DNA of 64,000 bases from contig NZ_SMUV01000065.1 of the NCBI RefSeq assembly GCF_004358185.1, positions 62,001-126,000 of the forward strand. Direction: 5' to 3'. This stretch comes from Antarcticimicrobium luteum. GTDB lineage: Bacteria > Pseudomonadota > Alphaproteobacteria > Rhodobacterales > Rhodobacteraceae. Below the pieces are notes generated by a model. The model worked only from the letters and a program-made list of their open reading frames with translations, made no database searches and was not told the origin of the DNA. Within the stretch, counting starts at the first letter, position 1. Every line of letters begins with the position of its first letter. Shown here piece after piece: positions 27,222-35,959 of the stretch. A program made the position numbers and the translations under genes.

Positions 27222-28000
27222 CCGCCCTTGCGAACCTCGCCGCGGCGCTGGCCGGCGGCGACGTCGAGGTGATCGACCTCACCCATACGCTCGACCCGGA
27301 TTTCCCGGTGATCGTGCTGCCCCCCGAATTCGGCCAATGCGCCCGGTTCCGCATGGAAGAGATCAGCGCCTATGACCACCGCGGCCCGGGCTGGAAATGG
27401 CACAACATCTCCATGTCCGAACACACCGGCACCCATTTCGACGCCCCCTGCCACTGGGTCTCGGGGCGCGACCTGCCACAATCGGCGGTGGACGAGATCC
27501 CGGTGGACCGTTTCGTCGGCCCGGTGGTGGTAATCGACTGTTCGGCGCAATCGGCGCAAGACCCGGACTTCCTGATGACCCCCGCGCATATCGAGGCCTG
27601 GGAGACCGAACATGACCGCATCCCGGAGGATGCCTGGGTGCTGATGCGCTCCGACTGGTCGAAGAAATCCGGCGCCGCCTACCTGAATATGGCCGACGAC
27701 GGCCCGCATTCCCCGGGGCCGTCCCCCGAGGCGATCCGCTTCCTGATCGAAGAGCGCAACATCCTCGGCTTCGGCACCGAAACCGTGGGCACCGACGCCG
27801 GTCAGGGCATGCATCTGAGCCCGCCTTATCCTGCCCATTTCCTGCTGCACGGCGCGGGCAAATACGGGCTGCAATGCCTCTGCGGCCTCGACCGCCTTCC
27901 GCCCACCGGCGCGATATTGATGGCCGCGCCGCTGAAGATCCGCAACGGCACCGGCAGCCCGCTCCGGGTGCTCGCTCTCGTCGAAAAGGACAGCGCATGA
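27218..28000 (+). CDS. cyclase-family (kynurenine formamidase-like) metal hydrolase
   Basis: 260 residues with the family signature HTGTHFDAPCHW and an N-terminal VIDLTHTLDPDFPV, as in the cyclase/KynB family of metal-dependent hydrolases that cleave formamides, lactones or cyclic amides. A later HxxxHLLHG-like stretch fits the second metal region. It overlaps both neighbours by 4 bases, so it probably acts in this pathway, for instance by opening a ring or lactone. Because the window's kynurenine operon lacks a formamidase gene, a role as KynB cannot be excluded. Confidence 0.82.
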   Translation: MTALANLAAALAGGDVEVIDLTHTLDPDFPVIVLPPEFGQCARFRMEEISAYDHRGPGWKWHNISMSEHTGTHFDAPCHWVSGRDLPQSAVDEIPVDRFVGPVVVIDCSAQSAQDPDFLMTPAHIEAWETEHDRIPEDAWVLMRSDWSKKSGAAYLNMADDGPHSPGPSPEAIRFLIEERNILGFGTETVGTDAGQGMHLSPPYPAHFLLHGAGKYGLQCLCGLDRLPPTGAILMAAPLKIRNGTGSPLRVLALVEKDSA

Positions 28001-28722
28001 CCGATTACACCGCCGTCATCACCGGGGCGTCGAAGGGCATCGGCGCCGATCTGGCCCAAAGGCTGCTGGAGCGCGGCTATCGGGTGATCTCGATCGCCCG
28101 CCACGACCCGGAGTTCACCCACGACAACCTGCTCAGCGTCACCTGCGACCTGCTCGACCCCAAGGCGGTGGCGCAGGCCGCAACCGACATCGGCGCCGTG
28201 CATGAGGTCACCCATTTCATCCACAATGCAGGGCTGATCTGGCCCAATCTGCTGGAGGAAGCAAAACCAGAAGACCTTCTGGGCCTGACCCAGATCCACC
28301 TCGGCAGCGCGCTGACGCTGCTGCAATCCTTCCTGCCGGCGATGAAGGCGCGCCGCTTTGGCCGCGTCGTATTCAACGGCTCGCGCGCCGCCCTCGGCGT
28401 GCCGACCCGCACCGCCTATTCGGCGACCAAGGCGGGGATGATCGGCATGGCCCGCACCTGGGCGCTGGAACTGGCGCCGCACGGGATCACCGTCAACGTG
28501 GTCGCGCCCGGCCCGGTGCGCACCGACAATTTTTGGGGTATCATCGACAAGGACAGCGAACAGGAGGCTGCGCTGGCCGCACGACTCCCCGTCGGACGGC
28601 TGGGCGAGGTCCGCGACATCTCAAACGCCTTTTTGTTCTTCTGCGATCCCGAGAACGGCTTTGTCACTGGCCAGACGCTCTATGTTTGTGGCGGCGCCAG
28701 TATCGGAACCCTGCAATTGTGA
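27997..28722 (+). CDS. short-chain dehydrogenase/reductase
   Basis: 241 residues. The cofactor motif TGASKGIG, the HNAG motif (FIHNAGLI), catalytic Ser in FNGSRAALG and the YSATK catalytic pair are all intact, in contrast with the upstream DUF35 fusion. It should oxidise a hydroxyl or reduce a ketone on a pathway intermediate, possibly the cis-diol dehydrogenation after ring hydroxylation. Its start overlaps the cyclase gene by 4 bases. The reaction direction and substrate are unknown. Confidence 0.88.
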   Translation: MTDYTAVITGASKGIGADLAQRLLERGYRVISIARHDPEFTHDNLLSVTCDLLDPKAVAQAATDIGAVHEVTHFIHNAGLIWPNLLEEAKPEDLLGLTQIHLGSALTLLQSFLPAMKARRFGRVVFNGSRAALGVPTRTAYSATKAGMIGMARTWALELAPHGITVNVVAPGPVRTDNFWGIIDKDSEQEAALAARLPVGRLGEVRDISNAFLFFCDPENGFVTGQTLYVCGGASIGTLQL

Positions 28723-28812
28723 GGGGGGAGCCAAAGGATATTTGCGTTTGTTAACCCGTGCCCCGAAGATGAATCCAAAAAACCAATAAACCAACAGAAG
28801 AGGAACACACCA

Positions 28813-29844
28813 ATGATGATGAAACGCCTGATCACCACATTCGCCGCCGGCATCACCGCGGCGGGGCTGACCGCCGGCGCGGCGCTGGCCCAGACCGAAC
28901 TGACCTATTCGTCCTGGATTCCCTGGACCCACCCGGTCAACCTCAACATCTACATCCCCTGGATGGAAGCCATCGAGAAGGAGAGCGAAGGGCGCATCAC
29001 CTTCAAGCGTCTGCCCAAGCCGGTCGGCTCGCCGCCGGCCCATTTCGACGCGGTGCGCACCGGCCAGGCCGATGTCGCCTTTACCGTCCACGGCTATGCG
29101 CGCAAACGTTTTGCCGCCTATCTCTTTGCCGAACTCCCGTTTCTCGGCGACCGGGCCGAGACCACCTCGATCGCGCTGCAACGCACCCATGACAAGTTTC
29201 TGGCCGACAAGGGGTTCTATGACGGCGTGCACCTGATCGGCATGAACATGCACGGCCCCGGCCAGGTCCACCATTCCAAGAAGAACATCCTGTCCCCGGC
29301 CGACATGGAGGGGCAGAAGATGCGCACCGGCGGCCCGATCCCGCTGGCCATCGTCGAGGGTTGGGGCGGCGTCTCGATCCGCCAGCCCTCGCCGAAATCC
29401 TACGAGATTCTGTCCTCCGGCATCGCCGACGGAATCCTGTTCCCCTATGAAAGTGTCACCAGTTTCAACCTGACCGACCTGGTGCCCTATTCGACCAATC
29501 TGCCCGGCGGCTGGTACTCCTCCAGCCACTTCCTGATCATGAACCAGGCCAAGTACGATGCGCTGTCGGCCGAGGACAAGGCGGTGGTCGACAAGTATTC
29601 CGGCGAGGCCTTTGCCAAGCTGGCCGGCCAGGGCTGGGACCGGATCAACGACAAGGGACTCGAGGACGTGCTGGCCAACGGCAACACGGTCGTCGATGCG
29701 CCTGACGAGCTGATCGCCGCCGTCGAAGAGCTGAACAAGGGGTTTCTGGAAACCTATTACCAGAACGCCGCCGAGGTGGGCATCGATGGCAAGGAAATGC
29801 TCGATTACTTCAAGGCCCAGGTTGCCGAGCTTTCGGCTCAGTAG
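28813..29844 (+). CDS. TRAP transporter solute-binding protein (DctP family)
   Basis: 343 residues with a signal peptide (cleavage predicted after the Ala at residue 26, before QTELTYSSW). Family landmarks include FDAVRTGQADVAFTVHGYA and GQKMRTGGPIPLAIVEGWGG. It lies 90 bases after the SDR and heads the second TRAP operon, which is probably the uptake system for the acid degraded by the Rieske cluster. It is only distantly similar to the binding protein at 16019. Confidence 0.9.
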   Translation: MMMKRLITTFAAGITAAGLTAGAALAQTELTYSSWIPWTHPVNLNIYIPWMEAIEKESEGRITFKRLPKPVGSPPAHFDAVRTGQADVAFTVHGYARKRFAAYLFAELPFLGDRAETTSIALQRTHDKFLADKGFYDGVHLIGMNMHGPGQVHHSKKNILSPADMEGQKMRTGGPIPLAIVEGWGGVSIRQPSPKSYEILSSGIADGILFPYESVTSFNLTDLVPYSTNLPGGWYSSSHFLIMNQAKYDALSAEDKAVVDKYSGEAFAKLAGQGWDRINDKGLEDVLANGNTVVDAPDELIAAVEELNKGFLETYYQNAAEVGIDGKEMLDYFKAQVAELSAQ

Positions 29845-29865
29845 GCGCGGCAGGGAGAGCCTGAA

Positions 29866-30381
29866 TTGGACCTGAAATCCACCTACGGGACCGCGGAGCA
29901 TATCCGCGGTCTCACCCCGCTGGCCGGGTTGTTGTCGCGCATCGCGTGCCTGCTGCTCTTTGCCATGATGATGTTCACTTTTGCCGATGTGGTCGGGCGT
30001 TATTTCTTTTCCAGCCCCCTGCCCGCGGCCTATGAGGTCGTCTCTCTGATGATGCCGGCACTGATCTTTTGCGCGCTGCCGCTCACCGTGTTGCGCGAGG
30101 GGCATGTCACCGTCGATCTGCTGGATGCGATCACCCCCGCCCCGGTGGCGCGGGTCCAGGCCGTGATCGTCCACCTTGTCAGCGCCGCCGCGCTGGCGCT
30201 GATTTCATGGCGGCTGGTGATCCGGTCGATCGATCAGCGCACCTATGAAGAGGTCACCGACGAGCTGTTTCTTGAGCTCTGGCCGTTCAGCGCCGTCATG
30301 GCGGTGCTCTGCGCCATTGCAGCGATCGCCGCGCTCGCCAATGCCGGGCTGAGTGCGACCCGCCGAAAAGCCCGGGGGTAG
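29866..30381 (+). CDS. TRAP transporter small permease (DctQ)
   Basis: 171 residues, four predicted helices, with VVGRYFFSSPLPAAYEVVSL and GHVTVDLLDAITP as in DctQ subunits. I use the TTG start at 29866, which follows a GGGAGAG ribosome site. It lies between the binding protein and large permease genes with short spacers. Confidence 0.88.
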   Translation: MDLKSTYGTAEHIRGLTPLAGLLSRIACLLLFAMMMFTFADVVGRYFFSSPLPAAYEVVSLMMPALIFCALPLTVLREGHVTVDLLDAITPAPVARVQAVIVHLVSAAALALISWRLVIRSIDQRTYEEVTDELFLELWPFSAVMAVLCAIAAIAALANAGLSATRRKARG

Positions 30382-30388
30382 TCCAGTC

Positions 30389-31681
30389 ATGACCGTAGCC
30401 CTGATCGGCCTTGCCGTCCTTCTCATTCTCGCGTTTCTCCGCATCCCCATCGCCTTTGTCATGGCGCTGGTGGGGTTTGCCGGAATGGCCTGGGTCAACA
30501 GCCCCACGGCGGCCTTGTACAACGTCGGCCAGACCGCCTTTGACGCCGCCATCAACTACGAGCTGTCGGTGGTGCCGCTGTTCGTTCTGATGGGCAATTT
30601 CGTCGCCCGCGCGCATCTCGCGGCCGAACTCTATAACGCCTCCAACGCCTTTCTCGGCCACCGCAAGGGCGGGCTGGCCATGGCCACCGTCGTGGCCTGC
30701 GGCGGGTTCAGCGCGATCTGCGGCTCGTCGCTGGCGACCGCCGCCACCATGTCCAAGGTGGCGATGCCCTCGATGCGCCGCTTTGGCTATGCGGATTCTC
30801 TGGCCACCGGCTCCATTGCCGCCGGCGGCACGCTGGGCATCCTGATCCCGCCCTCGGTTCTGCTAGTGATCTACGGCATTCTCACCCAGCAGAGCATCGG
30901 CAAGCTGTTCGCCGCCGGCATCCTGCCGGGGCTGATCGGCGTTCTGTTCTATCTCTTCGCGGTCCGCTATGTCACCTGGCGGCGCCCCGAGGCCGGCCCC
31001 GCCGGCGAGCGGCAGGACTGGCCGCAGCGGTTTCGCGCGTTGTCCTCGGTCTGGGGGGTGATCCTGCTTTTCGCTCTGGTCATGGGCGGCATCTATGGCG
31101 GCGTGTTCAGCCCGACCGAGGCCGCCGGGATCGGCGCGATGGGCGCCTTTGCCTTTGCGCTGCTGCGCGGCGCGCTGAGCTGGCGGGTGCTGTGGGAAAT
31201 CCTCGAGGAAAGCGTGGCGACCACCGCGATGCTCTTCGCGGTGCTGATCGGCGCGCTGCTGTTCGCCAACTTCATCAATTTCACCGACTTCCCACAGGCA
31301 CTGGTGCGCATCGCCATGCAGTTTCAGGACACCCCCTGGCTGGTGATCGCGGCCATTCTGGTGATCTATATCCTGCTGGGCTGCGTCTTCGAGAGCATGT
31401 CGATGATCCTGCTCACCGTGCCGATCTTCTACCCGCTGATCGTACAGCTGGGCTATGATCCGATCTGGTTCGGCATCGTGGTGGTGGTGGTGACCGAGAT
31501 CAGCCTGATCACCCCGCCGGTGGGGCTCAACGTCTTCGTGCTGCGCGGGGTTCTGCCCGATGTGAGCACCGGCACCATCTTCAAGGGGGTCACGCCGTTC
31601 TGGGTGGCCGATATCTTCCGGCTCACGCTGATCGTGCTGGTGCCGTGGGTATCGACCTGGCTGGCCACCTATGTCGTCTGA
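30389..31681 (+). CDS. TRAP transporter large permease (DctM)
   Basis: 430 residues, about 12 hydrophobic segments, with VPLFVLMGNFVARA, FSAICGSSLATAATMSKVAMP and SPTEAAGIGAMGAF as in DctM. I place the start at the ATG at 30389, where the first membrane helix begins, rather than at an upstream in-frame ATG inside the small permease gene. It ends 7 bases before the convergent hydratase gene. Confidence 0.9.
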   Translation: MTVALIGLAVLLILAFLRIPIAFVMALVGFAGMAWVNSPTAALYNVGQTAFDAAINYELSVVPLFVLMGNFVARAHLAAELYNASNAFLGHRKGGLAMATVVACGGFSAICGSSLATAATMSKVAMPSMRRFGYADSLATGSIAAGGTLGILIPPSVLLVIYGILTQQSIGKLFAAGILPGLIGVLFYLFAVRYVTWRRPEAGPAGERQDWPQRFRALSSVWGVILLFALVMGGIYGGVFSPTEAAGIGAMGAFAFALLRGALSWRVLWEILEESVATTAMLFAVLIGALLFANFINFTDFPQALVRIAMQFQDTPWLVIAAILVIYILLGCVFESMSMILLTVPIFYPLIVQLGYDPIWFGIVVVVVTEISLITPPVGLNVFVLRGVLPDVSTGTIFKGVTPFWVADIFRLTLIVLVPWVSTWLATYVV

Positions 31682-31688
31682 CCCCCGC

Positions 31689-32468
31689 TCATTCGGCGAG
31701 GGTGAAGCCGACGCGGCCCAGCCCGCCCATGGTGACCTCGACCCGGCCCGTCTCGGGGGCCAGCGCCCGCAGCGGCAAATGGGTCCCGCACATCACCACC
31801 ATGCCGGGGATCAGTCGCAACCCGCGCGCGGCCAGATGCCCGATCAGCCAGGCCACCGCGTCGCCCGGGTGCTGCGGGGCGGCGCCGCGCGCCTCGGCGA
31901 CCCGGGCGCCGTCCAGATCCAGCGTCACCTCCAGCCCGTCGAGGTCCAGCTCGCCCGGCTCGATGCGGCCCGCGCCCAGCACGATGCCGGCGTTGAAGAC
32001 ATTGAGCGCGATGGCCTGCGCCAGCTCCACCTTTGGCATCGGAATGCCGCGCTGGTCGATCAGCTCGATCGCCGGGCGAAAACAGTCGATCGCCTCCATC
32101 GCGGCCGCGCGGTCCACCGGCCCGGAGAGGTCGGCCACCCCCGCCCCCATCACCGCGGCGAGCTCCGGCTCGACGGCGATCTCCTGAAACCGGGATTTGT
32201 GCAAAACCGCGTCGTTTTCGTACAGTTCGCCCGCGAACAACCGCCCCGAGACCGGCTCGGACACGCCGAAATGCGCCATCTGCGGGGCCCCGTTCACCGC
32301 CAGCTTGTAGCCCGCCACCGGCAGGCCCACGGCGGCGACATAGGCATCCTGGAACGCATAGGCCGGTGCCAACGACGCCCCGTCCAGCCCCTGCGGCGCC
32401 TCGAACCGCTCCACCCGCTTGCGCACCCCTGCCGCGGCCTGCGCCGCCACGTCCAACCCATTGTCCAT
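31689..32468 (-). CDS. 2-oxopent-4-enoate hydratase / fumarylacetoacetase-like protein
   Basis: 259 residues. The pattern of MhpD-type hydratases is visible: VAGYKLAVNGAPQM, a PELAAVMG acidic metal region, and QAIALNVFNAGIVLG followed by HPGDAVAWL. Such enzymes add water to a 2-hydroxy-dienoate formed by meta-cleavage, or decarboxylate a related oxoacid. I start at 32468, which has AGGGAG 12 bases upstream; an in-frame extension to 32615 lacks homology and would run into the divergent IlvD-like gene. No ring-cleavage dioxygenase is present in the window. Confidence 0.82.
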   Translation of the reverse strand: MDNGLDVAAQAAAGVRKRVERFEAPQGLDGASLAPAYAFQDAYVAAVGLPVAGYKLAVNGAPQMAHFGVSEPVSGRLFAGELYENDAVLHKSRFQEIAVEPELAAVMGAGVADLSGPVDRAAAMEAIDCFRPAIELIDQRGIPMPKVELAQAIALNVFNAGIVLGAGRIEPGELDLDGLEVTLDLDGARVAEARGAAPQHPGDAVAWLIGHLAARGLRLIPGMVVMCGTHLPLRALAPETGRVEVTMGGLGRVGFTLAE

Positions 32469-32565
32469 TCTGCAAAAGCTCCCTGCCTGTCGCATTTCCG
32501 GTCGCGCCCATGTTGACGCCCGCGCGCCCCGAAATCTAGGCTGAACCGTCATTCCCGGAGACCCC

Positions 32566-34296
32566 ATGACCGATCCCGATGCAAAACCCCGCAAGCTGCG
32601 CTCGCGCGTCACCACCGACGGGCTCGACCGTGTCCCCCACCGCGCCTTCTATCGCGGCCAGGGGCTGGACGACGACGCCATTTCCCGCCCGATGATCGGC
32701 GTGGTCAGCACCGCCGGCGAAACCTCGCCCTGCAACGCCAATCTGGGCGATCAGGCCGCGCATGCCTATCGCGGCGTGCAGGAGGCGGGCGGAACCCCCC
32801 GGGAATTCACGACAATCTCCGTCTCCGACGGGTTCTCGATGAACCATCAGGGGATGAAAAACTCGCTGATGTCGCGCGAGGTGATCGCGGATTCGATCGA
32901 GCTGGTGATGCGCGGCCACGCCTATGACGGGCTGGTGGGATACGGCGGCTGCGACAAGAACCTGCCGGCGATCATCATGGCGATGGTGCGGCTGAACGCG
33001 CCGTCGGTCTTTGTCTATGGCGGCTCCACCCTGCCGGGGCAGTACAAGGGCAAGACGATCAGCATCCTCGACGCCTACGAGGGGGCCGGGGCAGTGATGA
33101 CCGGCGAGATGGACCAGAAGACGCTGGACGAGATGGAGCGCGCGGCGATGCCCACCGTCGGTGCCTGCCCGGGCCAGTTCACCGCCAACACCATGGGCAT
33201 GGTGTCGGAGGTTCTGGGCATCGCGCCGCTGGGCTCGTCGCTGATCCCGGCGGTGTTTTCCGAGCGCGCGGCACTCGGGCGCCGGGCCGGCAAGCTGGTG
33301 ATGGAAATCCTCGAACGCGGCGGCCCCCTGCCGCGCGATCTGATCACGCGGCAAAGCCTGGAAAACGCCTGTGCCATCGTCGCCGCCACCGGCGGATCGA
33401 CCAACGCGGGCATGCACCTTTCGGCGATCGCGCACGAGGCCGGGATCAAGTTCACCATGGACGATGTCGGTGAAGTTTTCGAACGCACCCCGCTGATCGG
33501 CAACCTGCGCCCGGGCGGGCAGTATTATGCGCTCGACGTGCACCGCCTCGGCGGTGTGCCGGTGATCGTCAGGGAGTTGATCGCCAGCGGGCATATGCAC
33601 GGGGAAACGCTGACACTGACCGGCCAGACGCTGGCCGAGGCGGTCGCCGATGCCCCCGCCCCCGACGGCGATGTGATCCACCCGGTTTCCAACGCGCGCG
33701 ACAGCTCGGGCGGGGTGATCGTGCTCAAGGGCAACCTCGCGCCGCAGGGCGCCTTCATCAAGGTGGCCGGGCTGAAGACCCGGGTGCATGAGGGGCCCGC
33801 CCGCGTGTTCGAAAGCGAGGAGGATTGCATGGCCGCCATCCGCAAACGGGACTATGCCGAGGGCGATGTCATCATCATCCGCAACGAGGGGCCCAAGGGC
33901 GGCCCGGGCATGCGCGAGATGCTGGGGCCGACGGCGGTGATCTATGGTCAGGGCATGGGGGAAAAGGTGGCGCTGGTCACCGATGGCCGCTTTTCCGGGG
34001 CCACGCGCGGCATGTGCATCGGCTATCTCTCGCCCGAGGCGGGGGATGGCGGGCCGCTGGCGCTGGTCGAGAATGGGGATACCATCCGCATCGATACCCG
34101 CACGGCCCGCGCCATCGATCTTCTGGTCGATGACGAGACGCTGTCGCAGCGCCGCGCCGCACTGCGGGCCCGCCCGCCGCGCCGCCTGGCCGGGTTTCAT
34201 GAGAAATACGCCGCCCAGGTGCAAAGCGCCTATTACGGCGCGGTGACCCATTCCGGCGCAGCCGACTGGCCGATGGACGGGCTGGACGATGAATAA
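32566..34296 (+). CDS. IlvD/Edd-family dihydroxy-acid dehydratase
   Basis: 576 residues. Three conserved cysteines that bind the iron-sulfur cluster are seen in TSPCNANL, GGCDKNLPA and GACPGQFTANTM, and a C-terminal VTDGRFSGATRGMCIG is diagnostic. These enzymes dehydrate 2,3-dihydroxy acids (or sugar acids) to 2-oxo acids. The gene heads a three-gene unit with a 3-hydroxyisobutyrate-dehydrogenase-like protein and an arylmalonate decarboxylase homologue, so a catabolic rather than branched-chain biosynthetic role is likely. A biosynthetic IlvD elsewhere in the genome cannot be checked. Confidence 0.88.
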   Translation: MTDPDAKPRKLRSRVTTDGLDRVPHRAFYRGQGLDDDAISRPMIGVVSTAGETSPCNANLGDQAAHAYRGVQEAGGTPREFTTISVSDGFSMNHQGMKNSLMSREVIADSIELVMRGHAYDGLVGYGGCDKNLPAIIMAMVRLNAPSVFVYGGSTLPGQYKGKTISILDAYEGAGAVMTGEMDQKTLDEMERAAMPTVGACPGQFTANTMGMVSEVLGIAPLGSSLIPAVFSERAALGRRAGKLVMEILERGGPLPRDLITRQSLENACAIVAATGGSTNAGMHLSAIAHEAGIKFTMDDVGEVFERTPLIGNLRPGGQYYALDVHRLGGVPVIVRELIASGHMHGETLTLTGQTLAEAVADAPAPDGDVIHPVSNARDSSGGVIVLKGNLAPQGAFIKVAGLKTRVHEGPARVFESEEDCMAAIRKRDYAEGDVIIIRNEGPKGGPGMREMLGPTAVIYGQGMGEKVALVTDGRFSGATRGMCIGYLSPEAGDGGPLALVENGDTIRIDTRTARAIDLLVDDETLSQRRAALRARPPRRLAGFHEKYAAQVQSAYYGAVTHSGAADWPMDGLDDE

Positions 34297-35164
34297 CCCG
34301 CGGCTGGGATACCTCGGCACCGGGCTGATGGGCGGGCCGATGGTGCTGAACCTGCTGAAGGCGGGCTACGAGGTGACGGTCTGGAACCGCACCGCGTCGA
34401 AATGCGACGAGGCCGTTGCCGCCGGTGCCCGGCGCGCCGACAGCCCGGCGGATCTGGCCCGTCACAGCGACGTGGTGATGGCCTGCCTGACCAATGCCGC
34501 CGCCGTCGAGGCGGTGCTGTTTGGCCCCGATGGGGTGGCCGGGGTCGCGGGACCGACGCTGTTCGTCGATTTCTCCTCGATGGACCCGGAGCAGACCAAG
34601 GCCTTCGGCGCCCGCCTACGCGCGGCCAACGGCATGGGCTGGGTCGATGCCCCGGTCTCCGGCGGCACGCCGGCGGCGACCTCCGGTACGCTGACCATCA
34701 TGGCCGGCGGCACGGCGGAGGATTTCGCCCGGGCCGAACCGCTGATGGCCCCTCTGGCGCAGCGGGTCACCCATATGGGGCCTGCGGGCAGCGGCCAGAT
34801 GACCAAGCTGGTGAACCAGATCATCTCGGGCTGCACCATGGCGGTAGTGGCCGAGGCGGTGCAGTTCGCCAAGTCCAGCGGCGTCGATGCCACCAGGCTG
34901 ACCGAGGCGCTGGCCGGAGGGTTCGCCGATTCCAAACCGTTCCAGCTGCTCGCCCCGCGCATGGCGACCGAAAGCTTCGAGAATCCACTGGGGACCGTCG
35001 CGATGATGCTCAAGGATCTCGATACCGTGGCCGAGGTCGGCGGCCCCGCCGCCCCCCTGCCGATGACCGAAACCGCCCGTGCGCTGATGCGCGTGGCCTG
35101 CGATCAGGGCCACGCGGAAGAGGATATTTCGACCATCATCCTGACGCTGAAAGGCATGGCATGA
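34289..35164 (+). CDS. 3-hydroxyisobutyrate dehydrogenase-family oxidoreductase
   Basis: 291 residues. The NAD(P) motif YLGTGLMGGPMVLNLLKAGY, the substrate-binding DAPVSGGTPAATSGTL and the catalytic Lys in GSGQMTKLVNQ are all present. The family oxidises beta-hydroxyacids such as 3-hydroxyisobutyrate or tartronate semialdehyde-related compounds. It overlaps the upstream IlvD-like gene by 8 bases and the downstream decarboxylase homologue in an ATGA, so the three are co-translated. A product of this oxidation could be the malonate-type acid used by the next enzyme. Confidence 0.87.
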   Translation: MNNPRLGYLGTGLMGGPMVLNLLKAGYEVTVWNRTASKCDEAVAAGARRADSPADLARHSDVVMACLTNAAAVEAVLFGPDGVAGVAGPTLFVDFSSMDPEQTKAFGARLRAANGMGWVDAPVSGGTPAATSGTLTIMAGGTAEDFARAEPLMAPLAQRVTHMGPAGSGQMTKLVNQIISGCTMAVVAEAVQFAKSSGVDATRLTEALAGGFADSKPFQLLAPRMATESFENPLGTVAMMLKDLDTVAEVGGPAAPLPMTETARALMRVACDQGHAEEDISTIILTLKGMA

Positions 35165-35862
35165 CCCGCATCGGCCTGATCGTTCCCCCTGCCGCCGGCG
35201 CGGTGCCGCCGGAGCCGCCGCAACTCTATCCCGATCTGGAGTTCATCGCGGTCGGCCTCGGCATCCCCGAGGTTACGGCAGAGGGGTTCAATCAGGTGAT
35301 CGGCCGGCTGTCCGATCTGGCCGGGGAATTGCGGGCGCGCGGCGCCGAGGCGGTCTCGCTGATGGGCACATCGCTGAGCTTCTATCGCGGACCCGAAGGG
35401 AATGCCGAGGTGCTGGCGGCGCTGCGGGACGGCAGCGGAGTGCCGGCGACGACGATGACCGACTCCGTGTTGGAGGCGCTGTCCGCCGTCGGCGCGAAAC
35501 GGGTGGCCGTCGGCACCGCCTATACCGATCCGGTGAATGCCGCGCTCACCCGATATCTGACCGCCAGCGGCTATGAGCTCGCCTCGCTGGAGGCGATGCA
35601 CCTGAAAACGGTCGAGGAGGTCTTTGCCACCACCGACGCCGATCTGATCGCGCTGGGGGACCGGGCCATCGCCGCAGCGGGGGGCGCCGATTGCCTGTTC
35701 ATCTCCTGCGGCGGGTTGCACACCCTGCCGGTGATCCCGGTGCTGGAGGCGGCGCATGGCCTGCCGGTGATTTCCAGCGCCACCGCCGGCGCCTGGGGCG
35801 CGGCGCGGCTGGCCGGGCATTCGGGCCGCGCGCCGGGACATGGGCGGCTGTTCGAGATCTGA
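35161..35862 (+). CDS. arylmalonate decarboxylase-like enzyme (Asp/Glu racemase superfamily)
   Basis: 233 residues. It resembles Bordetella arylmalonate decarboxylase along its whole length: IGLIVPPAAG near the N-terminus, LMGTSLSFYRG in the middle and SCGGL near the C-terminus, with GRLFE at the end. The catalytic Cys equivalent is Cys183. Position 69 is Gly, as in the decarboxylase (Gly74), not the second Cys found in racemases and maleate isomerases, so a decarboxylase is predicted. The dioxyanion-hole Thr70-Ser71 is kept. The natural substrate of this family is unclear, which makes the operon context valuable. Confidence 0.85.
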   Translation: MTRIGLIVPPAAGAVPPEPPQLYPDLEFIAVGLGIPEVTAEGFNQVIGRLSDLAGELRARGAEAVSLMGTSLSFYRGPEGNAEVLAALRDGSGVPATTMTDSVLEALSAVGAKRVAVGTAYTDPVNAALTRYLTASGYELASLEAMHLKTVEEVFATTDADLIALGDRAIAAAGGADCLFISCGGLHTLPVIPVLEAAHGLPVISSATAGAWGAARLAGHSGRAPGHGRLFEI

Positions 35863-35906
35863 GGCAAGGGCACCTGCCCGGTCGGCAGCCGGGCCATTGC
35901 GAACCC

Positions 35907-35938
35907 AAAGGGCCGCCCCGCTGACGGGACGGCCCTTT
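35907..35938. terminator. bidirectional intrinsic terminator
   Basis: AAAGGGCCGCCCCG and CGGGACGGCCCTTT pair over 14 positions (one G-U in RNA) around a CTGA loop. It lies between the convergent decarboxylase gene (ends 35862) and the RidA gene (ends 35960), with A's on one side and T's on the other, so it can end both operons. Confidence 0.88.
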
Positions 35939-35959
35939 CTTCATCGCAATTCGCTCCGC

